From Salinibacter altiplanensis (GTDB taxonomy: Bacteria > Bacteroidota > Rhodothermia > Rhodothermales > Salinibacteraceae): DNA of 60,575 bases. The position numbers were made by a program, and so were the translations under genes. The notes under the pieces are model-generated. The model searched no databases. It was given only the letters and a program-made list of their open reading frames with translations, and was not told the origin of the DNA. Below are positions 1-8,256 of the stretch, piece by piece (position 1 is the stretch's first letter; the number at the start of each line of letters is the position of its first letter). The DNA lies in contig NZ_NCQY01000011.1 of NCBI RefSeq assembly GCF_002894645.1, forward strand, positions 66,949 through 127,523. Reading direction: 5' to 3'.

Positions 1-253
1 CTGCTCAAAGATGGATCCTATACTTGACATCGGTTGACGAAACGGAACGCCCCTCTGGGCGGGCCAGCTCCTCAACCTGCTTATTTTGCTCCGGCATGCA
101 TGCCGCGCACACGCTCGACCCGAGCGGGTGCAACGACTGTAGGCCGACATTCAGTGCCCCCGGGCGCTGCGTGTCGGCCCTTTTTGTTTGTGGGGGGGCG
201 GGTGTGCGGAGCAGTCCTTGAACGACAGCGTGTGCATCGGCCGTCGACACCGC
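1..253. other. Intergenic leader region upstream of dabB
   Basis: No convincing gene is seen here; the short open frames have no recognisable protein features. The stretch contains a TTGACA-like hexamer at 24-29 without a clear -10 partner, and a strong terminator-like hairpin at 142-186 (listed separately). It may be the end of an upstream transcription unit, the dabB leader, or both. Confidence 0.5.
142..186 (+). terminator. Rho-independent terminator-like hairpin
   Basis: GGCCGACA at 142-149 pairs with TGTCGGCC at 172-179. The loop holds a second stem (AGTGCCC with GGGCGCT), and a CTTTTT run follows. It lies 68 nt before the dabB start codon, so it either ends an upstream transcript or acts as an attenuator for the dab operon. 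Confidence 0.7.
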
Positions 254-1690
254 ATGAGTCGCTCCTCTTCGTGGCTACCGCTTCTGTTCACGCGCCTCAC
301 ATGGGGCCTTTTTGCCCTCAGCCTCGGCACGCTTGTCTGGTCCCCCAATCTGGAGGGGGCCGGCGACGTGCTCCTCCGGGTGGACGGCCTGGCGCGCGTG
401 ATGGCGCTCATGACGACGTTCGTGAGTGGCATTGTGCACAGCTTTTCGCGTCGCTACATGGCGGGAGCGAAGCGCCTGAACGCGTTCTACGGTCGCCTCT
501 TCGGCCTGACGCTGATCGTGCTGGTTCTGACGGCGGCCAACCACCTCGTGCTGTTTGCCGGGGCGTGGGCGGCGATGGGGTGGGTGCTGGCCGATCTGAT
601 CGGGCACGTCCGAGGGTGGCCGCAGGCGCGGGCGGCCTCGCGGTACGCGCGGCAGCACTTCCTCGGTGGCAGCGTTCTGTTGGCGGCCGCACTCGGGCTG
701 CTGGGGGGAGGGGCGGAGGCGTGGACGATCAGCGGGGTGCTCGCGGCCGTGGGAACGCTCCCGACGTTTGTCGTGGCGGGGGCCGCCGGCCTCCTGCTCC
801 TCGCGGCGATGGTACAGTCCGCCCTGGTGCCGTTCCACCGGTGGTTGCTCTCTTCGATGACGGCCCCGACGCCGGTCTCGGCCTTCATGCACGCCGGCCT
901 GGTGAATGCAGGGGGCGTGCTCCTCGCGCGATTTGCGCCCGTCGTGTTTGAACTCCCCGTCGTGATGTCGGCCATCGTCCTCGTCGGGGGCGTCAGCGCG
1001 CTGCTGGGGCAGGCCTGGATGCTCGTACAGACCGACGTGAAGCGGCAGCTCGGCGCCTCCACGGTGGCCCAGATGGGATTTATGGTGTTGCAGTGCGGAT
1101 TGGGCTTCATCCCTGCCGCCATCGCCCACTTGATCCTGCACGGGTTTTACAAGGCCTACCTCTTCCTCGCATCCGGGTCGGCGGTGAAACACACGGCACC
1201 GGGCCGGCCCGAGGCGCCGGGAACGGGCGTGGTCGGAGGACTCGTCACGGCGGCCGCGGCGATGGGGGGCGGGGTCCTGTTCGCCGTGCTTACGGGAAAG
1301 TCGCTGACGGCCCTCAACAGCGGGACCGTGCTCACGGTCTTCGTGGTGCTGGCCGTCCTGCACGCTACCCGCACGCTCGTGCGGCGCTCGTCGCTCTCCC
1401 GGCCCGTTCGCATCGCACTCGTCCCGAGCATCCTACTGCCCACCCTCGCACTGTATGCCGGGGTCTACAAGGGAATGGGGATGCTTTTTGTGGACGTACC
1501 GTCGGCCGCGGCCCCCACGGCGCTCACGCCGCTGCACGCAGTCCTGCTGGTGGTCTTCGGTGGGGCGTACGTCGCCGTGGAGCGCGGATGGCACCGGGCC
1601 AGCACGCGCCTCTACGTGGCGCTCCGCAACACCGCCCAGCCCCTGTCGACCACGCTTCTCAACAACCGCGACCAGTACAATGCCCATTGA
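254..1690 (+). CDS. dabB: DabB: NuoL-like proton-conducting subunit of DAB inorganic carbon pump
   Basis: Polytopic membrane protein of 478 aa in the NuoL/MrpA (proton-conducting membrane transporter) family. It has about a dozen hydrophobic segments and the conserved stretch AAMVQSALVPFHRWLLSSM near residue 190, typical of antiporter-like subunits of complex I. In the DAB system (DabA-DabB, named from work in chemoautotrophs) DabB is thought to couple ion flow to CO2 hydration by DabA. Assignment rests on the family match plus the directly following dabA, whose ATG overlaps the end of this gene by 11 nt. The ATG at 254 is chosen because the protein from there begins close to the first membrane helix; an in-frame ATG at 188 would add 22 residues. 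No complex I genes surround it, which argues against a nuoL role. Confidence 0.88.
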   Translation: MSRSSSWLPLLFTRLTWGLFALSLGTLVWSPNLEGAGDVLLRVDGLARVMALMTTFVSGIVHSFSRRYMAGAKRLNAFYGRLFGLTLIVLVLTAANHLVLFAGAWAAMGWVLADLIGHVRGWPQARAASRYARQHFLGGSVLLAAALGLLGGGAEAWTISGVLAAVGTLPTFVVAGAAGLLLLAAMVQSALVPFHRWLLSSMTAPTPVSAFMHAGLVNAGGVLLARFAPVVFELPVVMSAIVLVGGVSALLGQAWMLVQTDVKRQLGASTVAQMGFMVLQCGLGFIPAAIAHLILHGFYKAYLFLASGSAVKHTAPGRPEAPGTGVVGGLVTAAAAMGGGVLFAVLTGKSLTALNSGTVLTVFVVLAVLHATRTLVRRSSLSRPVRIALVPSILLPTLALYAGVYKGMGMLFVDVPSAAAPTALTPLHAVLLVVFGGAYVAVERGWHRASTRLYVALRNTAQPLSTTLLNNRDQYNAH

Positions 1691-4148
1691 CCGATCGGTC
1701 GTGCGGGCCCGCATCGAGAATGCCGCCGAGTATGTGGGGTCGCTCTGGCCCCTGAGAACGTTTAACGCGACCAATCCGCTTTTGGGCTTCGAGGACCAGC
1801 CGTTTCACCGGGCGGTCCAGAAGGCCGGACAGCTCTTTGGGGGGCGGGGCTACCCGGGCCCACAGGTGTTCCGACAGGCGTGGGAGGACGGCGAGATCGA
1901 CGCCGACGTGCTGACCCGTTGCCTCGCCGAGCACGGCATCACGGAGCGCCCCGAGGTTCTGTTGGACCGGATGGAGGCCGATGCCCCCGGCCACGACACG
2001 GTGCCCACCGACCATCCTCTCGACCGGGTGCTGACGAAGTGGCTCGCGGCCTTTCTGGACCAGGGACAGGCCGCCTGGCCCATGCCGAACCGGGAGGATG
2101 GCTTCTACGCCGCGTGGCGGACGGTGGCCCCCTACGACGGGGCCATTCCCGGCGTCGACCGTCCGTCGGACCTGCCCGATACCGTGGCCGAGGCGTTCGA
2201 GGCCGTGCTGGAGAGCTATCCGGAGGCGCGCTGGGAGCCGATCTTCGTACACCACCTGACGGCCCTGCCGGGATGGACGGGCTTTGTCAAATGGCGGTCG
2301 CGGCGTGCCGACACGGCGTGGCAGGCGGCTCATCCCATTACGCTGGCCGAGTACCTGGCGGTGCGCCTCACCCTCGCCGACCGCATGGGAGCGGCCATCG
2401 CGCCGGACCGGACCGAGGAACTGCCCACAAACGGCACGGACCAGCCCGTTCTGCCCCGCATCTGGCTCCGCGCCTGGGAGGAGAGCTACCGCACGCGCCT
2501 GCTGGACGACCTGCGGCAGGCCCCGTCGGCGGCCCCGGACGCGGACCGGCCGGCCGGGCAACTGGTGTTCTGCATCGACACGCGGTCGGAGGTCATCCGG
2601 CGTCACATTGAGCAGCAGGGGGCCTACCAAACGCACGGATACGCGGGGTTCTTTGGGGTCCCCATGGAGCATCAGCCCTACGGCACGGAGGAATGCGTGA
2701 AGTCCTGCCCGCCGATCGTAGACCCGAAGCACCGGGTTGTGGAGCGTCCCGCTGAGCAGCATCAAGCCCAGGCCGACCGCTACGACTGGTGGGCCCAGCT
2801 GGGGAGGGCGGGCACCACGCTCCTGAAAACGCTCAAGAAAAATGTCGCGGCAGTCTTTGGCTTTGTGGAAGAGAGCGGAGGCGCCTTCGGGGCCGCCATG
2901 GCGGCCCGGACGCTTGCCCCGTCTGGTCTCTCTCGCCTGGCCCAATCCCTGGAGGAGCGCCTGCCGAGCCCGGATGCCTTTTGTGAGCCCGCTCTGGACC
3001 CACCCCCTGCCGCCGACGCGGAGGTGGAGAACAGCCTGCCTGTCGGGCTCTCCGACGAGGCGAAGGTGCTCTACGCCGAGGCCGCCTTCCGGCTGATGGG
3101 CTGGACGGACACCTTTGCGCCGATCGTCGTGTTCACCGGGCACGGCAGCGAGACGCCCAACAACCCGTACAAGGCGAGCCTCGACTGTGGGGCGTGTGCC
3201 GGCAACCCGGGCGGCCCCAACGCCCGCGTGCTGGCCACCATCTGCAACGAGAACGCCGTGCGGGACGCGCTGCGGGAGCGCGGCATCGACATTCCGGACG
3301 ACACTGTGTTCCTCGCTGGGCAGCACAACACCACGACCGATGAGATTATCCTCTTCGTGGACGACGACGATCCGCCCGTTGCCCCCGAGGCGCTCGACCG
3401 CCTGCGGCGCGATCTACAGTCGGCTCAGGCCGACGCGGCCACCGAACGGGTCCGCACCCTGAACACCGCCGTCGATGAGGGGCGCCCGGCGGCGGCCGTC
3501 CACGAGACCGAGCGCCGGGCGGCCGACTGGGCGGAAACGCGGCCGGAGTGGGGCCTGGCCGGCAACGCTGCCTTCATCGTGGGGCCCCGTGCGCTGACCC
3601 GCGGGCTCGACCTCGACGGGCGCTGCTTCCTGCACTCCTACGACTGGGCCACGGACGAGGACGGGACGGCCCTGGAGAACATCATGACGGGGCCGCTGGT
3701 GGTGGGGGAGTGGATCAACACGCAGTACTACTTCTCGACGGTCGACAATGCCGCCTACGGCAGCGGGTCGAAGGTGACCCACAACGTGGTGGGTAAGTTG
3801 GGCGTGGTGCAGGGCAACGGCGGGGACCTCATGAGCGGCCTGCCCCTGCAGTCGCTGAAGGCCGACGACGAGCACGTCTACCACCGGCCGCTTCGCCTCA
3901 CGGCCCTTGTCCAGGCGCCCACGGACCGAATCGAGGCCATCCTCGACCGCCATGCCCCCCTCGCCCAGCTCTTCGACCACGAGTGGATGCACCTTACGGT
4001 GATGGACCCGGCGCGGGACGATGCGTTTGTGCACTACCAGTCGGGCGGAGGGTGGCACCCGCACCCGTCCCCCGATGCACCGACGCCGACGGCACCGGTG
4101 TCCGCTGGAGGGGATCCTGAAGCGATGGACCGCACCCCGACCCCTTGA
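1680..4148 (+). CDS. dabA: DabA: DUF2309 carbonic anhydrase-like subunit of DAB inorganic carbon pump
   Basis: Protein of 822 aa in the DUF2309/DabA family. DabA has a beta-carbonic-anhydrase-like zinc site and, with DabB, carries out energy-coupled, effectively one-way hydration of CO2 to bicarbonate at the cytoplasmic membrane. The zinc-site residues are visible: C298 and D300 in the CIDTRSEV motif, H488 in FTGHGSETPNNPYKASLDCG, and C503. The C-x-D and H-x14-C spacings match those described for the family. Also typical is the early motif RTFNATNPLLGFE. The ATG at 1680 lies inside the dabB coding sequence (11-nt overlap), indicating translational coupling. Longer readings upstream run through dabB in another frame and are rejected. 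The C-terminus ends in a low-complexity Pro/Thr-rich tail. Confidence 0.93.
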   Translation: MPIDRSVVRARIENAAEYVGSLWPLRTFNATNPLLGFEDQPFHRAVQKAGQLFGGRGYPGPQVFRQAWEDGEIDADVLTRCLAEHGITERPEVLLDRMEADAPGHDTVPTDHPLDRVLTKWLAAFLDQGQAAWPMPNREDGFYAAWRTVAPYDGAIPGVDRPSDLPDTVAEAFEAVLESYPEARWEPIFVHHLTALPGWTGFVKWRSRRADTAWQAAHPITLAEYLAVRLTLADRMGAAIAPDRTEELPTNGTDQPVLPRIWLRAWEESYRTRLLDDLRQAPSAAPDADRPAGQLVFCIDTRSEVIRRHIEQQGAYQTHGYAGFFGVPMEHQPYGTEECVKSCPPIVDPKHRVVERPAEQHQAQADRYDWWAQLGRAGTTLLKTLKKNVAAVFGFVEESGGAFGAAMAARTLAPSGLSRLAQSLEERLPSPDAFCEPALDPPPAADAEVENSLPVGLSDEAKVLYAEAAFRLMGWTDTFAPIVVFTGHGSETPNNPYKASLDCGACAGNPGGPNARVLATICNENAVRDALRERGIDIPDDTVFLAGQHNTTTDEIILFVDDDDPPVAPEALDRLRRDLQSAQADAATERVRTLNTAVDEGRPAAAVHETERRAADWAETRPEWGLAGNAAFIVGPRALTRGLDLDGRCFLHSYDWATDEDGTALENIMTGPLVVGEWINTQYYFSTVDNAAYGSGSKVTHNVVGKLGVVQGNGGDLMSGLPLQSLKADDEHVYHRPLRLTALVQAPTDRIEAILDRHAPLAQLFDHEWMHLTVMDPARDDAFVHYQSGGGWHPHPSPDAPTPTAPVSAGGDPEAMDRTPTP

Positions 4149-4172
4149 GTTGAATTGATACCGTACATTCCC

Positions 4173-4529
4173 ATGAGCGACGACACGACCCCCAAAGACA
4201 CGCAGCACTCGCTTCACGCCCTTAAGAAAATCGAGATCATCGTGCGGGGGGAGAAAGAGCCCTTCGTGAAGGACCTCCTCGATGAGTCGACGGTGAGCGG
4301 GTACACGATTCACCACAACGTGACCGGCCGCGGGGAGCACGGCTTCCACGAAAGCCGTCTGCTCTTCAACGACCGGGACGGCCTGGTCATGTTTTTCGCC
4401 GTCGGGCAGCAGGAGGCGATTCAGACCATCGTAGACGGCCTCACGCCCCTCTTCGAAAAGAGCTCGGGCGTGATGTTTGTCTCCGATACCCAGGTCGTCC
4501 GGCTCGACAAGTTTCTGCAGGAGGACTGA
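4173..4529 (+). CDS. PII-like signalling protein of the dab operon
   Basis: Protein of 118 aa with the ferredoxin-like layout of PII-type trimeric regulators: LKKIEIIVRGE at the start, a T-loop-like region around VTGRGEHGFHESRL, and a final strand and helix ending VSDTQVVRLDKFLQ. It starts 24 nt after dabA on the same strand, so it is very likely co-transcribed. PII-like proteins are often linked to bicarbonate transporters, where they bind nucleotides and gate activity. A role in tuning DabAB is therefore inferred from context, not shown. The loop lacks the canonical uridylylated tyrosine context of GlnB, consistent with a non-nitrogen PII relative. The ATG at 4173 is preferred over a TTG at 4155. 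Confidence 0.7.
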   Translation: MSDDTTPKDTQHSLHALKKIEIIVRGEKEPFVKDLLDESTVSGYTIHHNVTGRGEHGFHESRLLFNDRDGLVMFFAVGQQEAIQTIVDGLTPLFEKSSGVMFVSDTQVVRLDKFLQED

Positions 4530-4615
4530 GCGCGCCCGGCCCCGTCGGGGGAGGGACAAACTTTGACCGATCTTTGCCCGCCTGCCCTTGATCTAGGGGG
4601 GACTGTGAGATACTC

Positions 4616-4623
4616 TACCTTTG
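4616..4623 (+). promoter_or_regulatory. Candidate Bacteroidota-type -7 promoter element
   Basis: TACCTTTG matches the TAnnTTTG -7 consensus described for Bacteroidota housekeeping promoters. It lies 93 nt before the start of the iron-transport protein gene. A TTG occurs at 4588-4590, but its spacing (25 nt) is longer than usual, so this is only a candidate. Confidence 0.35.
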
Positions 4624-4708
4624 TAATTTAGAACCGTTGTAAATTGGGTTTTTCCCTAACGGTTTGCCGACCGCATCGAGTCCACGCCATCCACCTGTTC
4701 GTTTTGCC

Positions 4709-5266
4709 ATGACGTCCCTTCGTGTCCTGCTGTCGCTCGTTGTCGCCGGCCTGCTGCTGCAGATGTCTCCCGCACAGGCCCAGGAACAGGTCTTTGGCGA
4801 AGAGGTGCTCGGCCCCGGGGTGAAGATTACCTTCCTGGTTGCGCCGGCCGGGGACGTGGAGCCGGCGGCCCAGAACCTGTCGGAGTCGCGCTCGGACCTG
4901 CACCTGGAGGTGCTGTCGGGCTGGACCGAGGAGGCGAGCGAGGAGGTAGGGGCGCCCGCGGGGGGCTTCGTGCCGTACCTCCGCCTCTTTGCGACCGTCA
5001 CGAACGAGGAGACGGGGCAGGTAAAGAAGGCGACGCTCGTGCCTCACGTCAACCAGACCGACAACTTCCACTACGCCCGCAACATTGCTCTCCCCGGCGC
5101 CCCCGACGATCCGTACACGGTAGTCTTTAAGGTGCACCCGCCCCAGTCGCTCGAGCTGGCCACCCACAGCGACTGGCGCACGGCCTACGGCTCCCAGCTC
5201 TTCGCCCCCGCGACCGTAACGTACAACAATCTCCAACTCGAAGAGATCGCGCGGGCAACGCGATAG
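4709..5266 (+). CDS. P19/Tp34-type periplasmic iron transport protein
   Basis: Protein of 185 aa with a clear signal peptide (residues 1-24, ending SPAQAQ). The rest matches the iron transport protein family of Tp34/P19/FetP. Marks are an N-terminal strand region containing DLHLEVLSGW, the family motif FVPYLRLFATVTNEETG, a PHVNQTDNFHYARNIALPG segment with the expected metal-ligand histidine, and the HPPQSLELATHSDWRTAYG segment. These periplasmic proteins bind ferrous iron or copper and usually act with an FTR1-type permease, which is not present here. The ATG at 4709 is chosen because the signal peptide starts exactly there; an upstream in-frame start at 4664 would add a non-signal sequence. 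It lies 87 nt before the VOC gene. Confidence 0.75.
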   Translation: MTSLRVLLSLVVAGLLLQMSPAQAQEQVFGEEVLGPGVKITFLVAPAGDVEPAAQNLSESRSDLHLEVLSGWTEEASEEVGAPAGGFVPYLRLFATVTNEETGQVKKATLVPHVNQTDNFHYARNIALPGAPDDPYTVVFKVHPPQSLELATHSDWRTAYGSQLFAPATVTYNNLQLEEIARATR

Positions 5267-5353
5267 GTCAGTGGGCGTTTGGGCAAGGTGGCGCATCGGA
5301 TAGAGAGCGCCGCACCTCCACGCCCACCCACAGCCCCACGCCGTAGACGAGAG

Positions 5354-6163
5354 ATGCCGACCCCGCCCCGCCTCGCCCTCGAAACGAGCCTCTACGCCGA
5401 TGACCTGGCGGCCGCCGAGCAGTTCTACGGCGACGTGGTGGGACTGGACGTGATGCTCCGCACGGAGGGCAACCACATCACCTTCCGGTGCGGTCCGGGC
5501 GTGGTCCACGTCTTTGATCCGGCCGCCAGCCGCCACCGTGAGTCGCTGCCGCCCCACGGCGCCGACGGCCCGGTGCACGTCGCGTTCGGGGTGCCGACCG
5601 ATCAGCTGGCCGCGTGGCGGCGCCACTTCAACCGGCACGACGTGACGGTGGAGCACACGACACAGTGGGACGACGGGAAGCGGTCGCTGTACGTCCGCGA
5701 CCCGGCCGGCAACAGCGTCGAGCTGGTAAGCGACTCGCTGTGGAGCACTACGACCCGGGCCGAGCGGCTGCGGCGGGTCCGGCCCGTGCTCGACCTCGAC
5801 ACCGCCGAGTCGCGGCCCGTTGAGCGATTCCAAAACGAGACGCTACGCCCCATCCTGAAGCTGCTGAACCCGACCATCCTGCGCCTCGTGGCCGAGCGGC
5901 TGGTGCGCTACGGGGTCGGCTTCGCGGCGATGGACCGGGTCGACCAGCGCGACCGTCTCCGCAACCTGATGAAGGAGGACGGCCGCCTCAAGCGCACGCT
6001 CCTGGGGCTGGCGGTGGGGCACCTCACCCAAGACGAGCTGGACACCTATCTCGCGCACAAGGACGAGGTGCGCCGCCGGACCGTGCCGATGCTCCTGGCC
6101 CGCGCACAGGATCAGATCGACACCATTGTGGACCAGGTGCACGAGCAGGCCAACGATTCGTAG
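5354..6163 (+). CDS. VOC/glyoxalase-fold protein fused to a helical C-terminal domain
   Basis: Protein of 269 aa in two parts. Residues 8-125 form a vicinal oxygen chelate (glyoxalase/dioxygenase) domain: LETSLYADDLAAAEQFYGDVVGL, a central GPVHVAFGV strand with a candidate metal histidine, and SLYVRDPAGNSVELV with the final acidic ligand. Residues 150-265 are a separate alpha-helical domain beginning RFQNETLRPILKLLNP. I recall similar stand-alone helical proteins from Bacteroidota, but cannot confirm this here. Substrate is unknown; the VOC part could be a dioxygenase, an isomerase or a resistance-type enzyme. The ATG at 5354 is preceded by a purine-rich GACGAGAG; the upstream start at 5279 adds a low-complexity Pro/Arg stretch and is less likely. 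Confidence 0.65.
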   Translation: MPTPPRLALETSLYADDLAAAEQFYGDVVGLDVMLRTEGNHITFRCGPGVVHVFDPAASRHRESLPPHGADGPVHVAFGVPTDQLAAWRRHFNRHDVTVEHTTQWDDGKRSLYVRDPAGNSVELVSDSLWSTTTRAERLRRVRPVLDLDTAESRPVERFQNETLRPILKLLNPTILRLVAERLVRYGVGFAAMDRVDQRDRLRNLMKEDGRLKRTLLGLAVGHLTQDELDTYLAHKDEVRRRTVPMLLARAQDQIDTIVDQVHEQANDS

Positions 6164-6210
6164 GATCTCAGCTGACTCCTGCCGATCGGGAAGGTCCGTT
6201 CCGACGTTCC

Positions 6211-6861
6211 CTACGGGAGGGAGGACGGGTCCGGCGCGATGGGGCCGGTGAGTTGGGCGTCGATGCGAATCGTGTCGCCGACGGTAAAGCCCATGAAGCC
6301 GGGCCGCTCGACGTCGAACCGGGTGAGAGACACGTCGAATTCGGCCCGTGCCCGCACCGTGTCGCCGTCCACGTCTACCAATACGGTGTCGGCCAGGGAA
6401 TGGGTGCGGCCATGAAAGGTGAGCTTCCCGGCGATGGCCCACCCCCCGCGATAGCCTGAGGCGCCGCGCCCCCAGGTGGCCGGCGAAAAGTCCGTTCCCC
6501 GGAAGGTGACGAACGGGTACTCCTCCGCCTCGGTGACGTCACGCATGCCGCGGTCCCGCCGGCTGTTGCCGCTGTCGAAGCTGGCCACGGGGATGCGGAC
6601 GACGGCGCGGCTGCTGTCGGGACGGGTGGGCCGCAGGACGAACTCTCCCTCGACGCTCCGGCTCGTGCCCCGCCAGCTGTGGAGCGGGGCCGTGCCGGTG
6701 TAATGAACGACGCTCGTGGCCGAGTCGACCGTCGCGGTGACCTGTTGGGCGTGGGCCGGGGGACTGCCCAGCCCGAGAAGGAGACCGGCTAGCATCAGGG
6801 AGAACGCGGAGACGCGCAGTGCAGAGCACACGGAATGAACAGGGACAGTCTGTAGGAACAT
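6211..6861 (-). CDS. YceI-family periplasmic lipid-binding-like protein
   Basis: Protein of 216 aa with an N-terminal signal peptide (about residues 1-38, ending PPAHAQ). It is followed by a YceI-type lipocalin-like domain with the family features: VDSATSVVHYTGTAPLHSWRGTS, DSSRAVVRIPVASFDSGNSRRDRGMRDV, EYPFVTFRGTDF, and GKLTFHGRTHSLADTVLVDVDG. YceI proteins bind isoprenoid-type lipids in the periplasm; the ligand here is not known. A longer in-frame reading starting at 7002 is rejected because the signal peptide begins at the ATG at 6861. It is convergent with the VOC gene (48 nt apart). Confidence 0.85.
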   Translation of the reverse strand: MFLQTVPVHSVCSALRVSAFSLMLAGLLLGLGSPPAHAQQVTATVDSATSVVHYTGTAPLHSWRGTSRSVEGEFVLRPTRPDSSRAVVRIPVASFDSGNSRRDRGMRDVTEAEEYPFVTFRGTDFSPATWGRGASGYRGGWAIAGKLTFHGRTHSLADTVLVDVDGDTVRARAEFDVSLTRFDVERPGFMGFTVGDTIRIDAQLTGPIAPDPSSLP

Positions 6862-7201
6862 GGCAATCCATCCACGGTGGAGCACGAAAGACGGTTCGGG
6901 GCTGAGGCTGATGCGAAAAGGGGTAACCCGCTTTTCACCTCCGACGCTGGCGGGTGGGGGCCTTTCCGACGGGCGTGCCGGCCCAGCCGTGAGAGGATCC
7001 AACTGCGTGTGCGGCGGACAGTCGTTGGGCTGAAGAGGACACCGGCCTCAGGGCGCGAGAACGAGTAGGGACCTTGCCCGGCGGGCTTCAATGCGCCCGT
7101 TGCTCTCTCGGACCTCATGGGGAGAACGTGTCTTGGTGATTTTGCATATCACGTGAACACACCGATCGGCCTCAAGGCCACACTCGCAGTTCCTGCACGA
7201 T
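6862..7201. other. Divergent intergenic region
   Basis: About 340 nt separates the minus-strand yceI-like gene from the plus-strand duplicated-domain gene. It must carry promoters for both. I see no repeat, tRNA or recognisable ORF in it. Confidence 0.5.
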
Positions 7202-7999
7202 GTGTCCCAGCTCCACTCCATGGGCGACGAGACTCAGCGCGATGCCGAGTATCACGATACGGTCTACCGGACCGTTAGTGGGCTCGATGGCAAGAGCATG
7301 ATCCACGAGCACAACATTCAGAAGGTCACCTCCACGAAGGTGTACGTGCACCAGAAGCCCCGAAGTGGAGACGTGATGGGGTTTTACAAAACCCGGCAGG
7401 GGGGCACCTATGTGCTGGATCGACGGATGCTGGAGGAGGAGGGCCGGTACCAGACGGAATACGGGGCCACGCAGACGGCCTTTTATCTGGACCGATCGGA
7501 CGTGGAGGAGGAAGTAGAAACGCCCGGTACCGGCAAGGAGCGCCGCTCGTCGGAGCCGGAGCTGCGCCCCGTGCCCGTGGACGCACTGGAGAGCACGGTC
7601 GTGGACTATTTCAGGCAGATTGCCACGGACCTCAATGACAACTACGACGGGGAGCTGTCCCACAGGCTTCTTCTCGAAACTGCGCTGCGGCAGTCGCTGG
7701 TGGACTTTCAGATGCACGGCAAAGACAGTCCCCTCATGCAGCAGCTCGATTCCATTTCGATGGCGAGGGACGCGGCCCCGATGGATCCGGATCTTCAGCC
7801 CCTCCCGGTCGACCGGATCCACGCCGATCTGGTTGGGTATCTGAACAAGGCCGTTGCGGCCTTGGATGCGCGCTACGAACAGGGGTTTCCCAAGCGGCGC
7901 CTCATTGAGGTTTCCCTGCGACAGGTGTTTGCCGACCTCCGGACCTACCAGCGGGAGGCGGTCACGGTCCGGTGGCTCGACGCACTCCTGCTGGAGTGA
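7202..7999 (+). CDS. Unknown protein with internal tandem duplication
   Basis: Acidic protein of 265 aa, not recognised. The first 115 residues contain a possible small beta domain (SMIHEHNIQKVTSTKVYVHQKPRSGDVMGF cut into short strands). The C-terminal part consists of two ungapped 65-residue repeats, residues 121-185 and 198-262, about 28% identical by direct count. Each begins with L-x-P-x-P-V-D and contains a helix pattern L-x3-L-R-Q plus a final W/L-L-D. No signal peptide or membrane segment. The GTG at 7202 gives the longest reading; an ATG at 7220 (259 aa) is equally possible. It stands alone between divergent and downstream genes. Confidence 0.6.
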   Translation: MSQLHSMGDETQRDAEYHDTVYRTVSGLDGKSMIHEHNIQKVTSTKVYVHQKPRSGDVMGFYKTRQGGTYVLDRRMLEEEGRYQTEYGATQTAFYLDRSDVEEEVETPGTGKERRSSEPELRPVPVDALESTVVDYFRQIATDLNDNYDGELSHRLLLETALRQSLVDFQMHGKDSPLMQQLDSISMARDAAPMDPDLQPLPVDRIHADLVGYLNKAVAALDARYEQGFPKRRLIEVSLRQVFADLRTYQREAVTVRWLDALLLE

Positions 8000-8256
8000 G
8001 CCACCGCCGAGTGAGGGCAGAGAGCGGCGAGGCGGCACGCATGCTCTCCGCACGGCGGCAGTCAACGGAGAGCGGCCGGACTTGGACGTGTGCGTGCGGG
8101 CGGTCGGGTCGGAGAATCAACATGAACGATTTTTGCGTGGACGATACGCACCGGAATGGTGTGGACCGACACACGCCTCGGTCTTCCGTTGCGTGCGTTG
8201 CCTGGGACGATCCTTGATTGAAGTCCCGACCCGATCGTGCAGAATCGTTATCCCCC

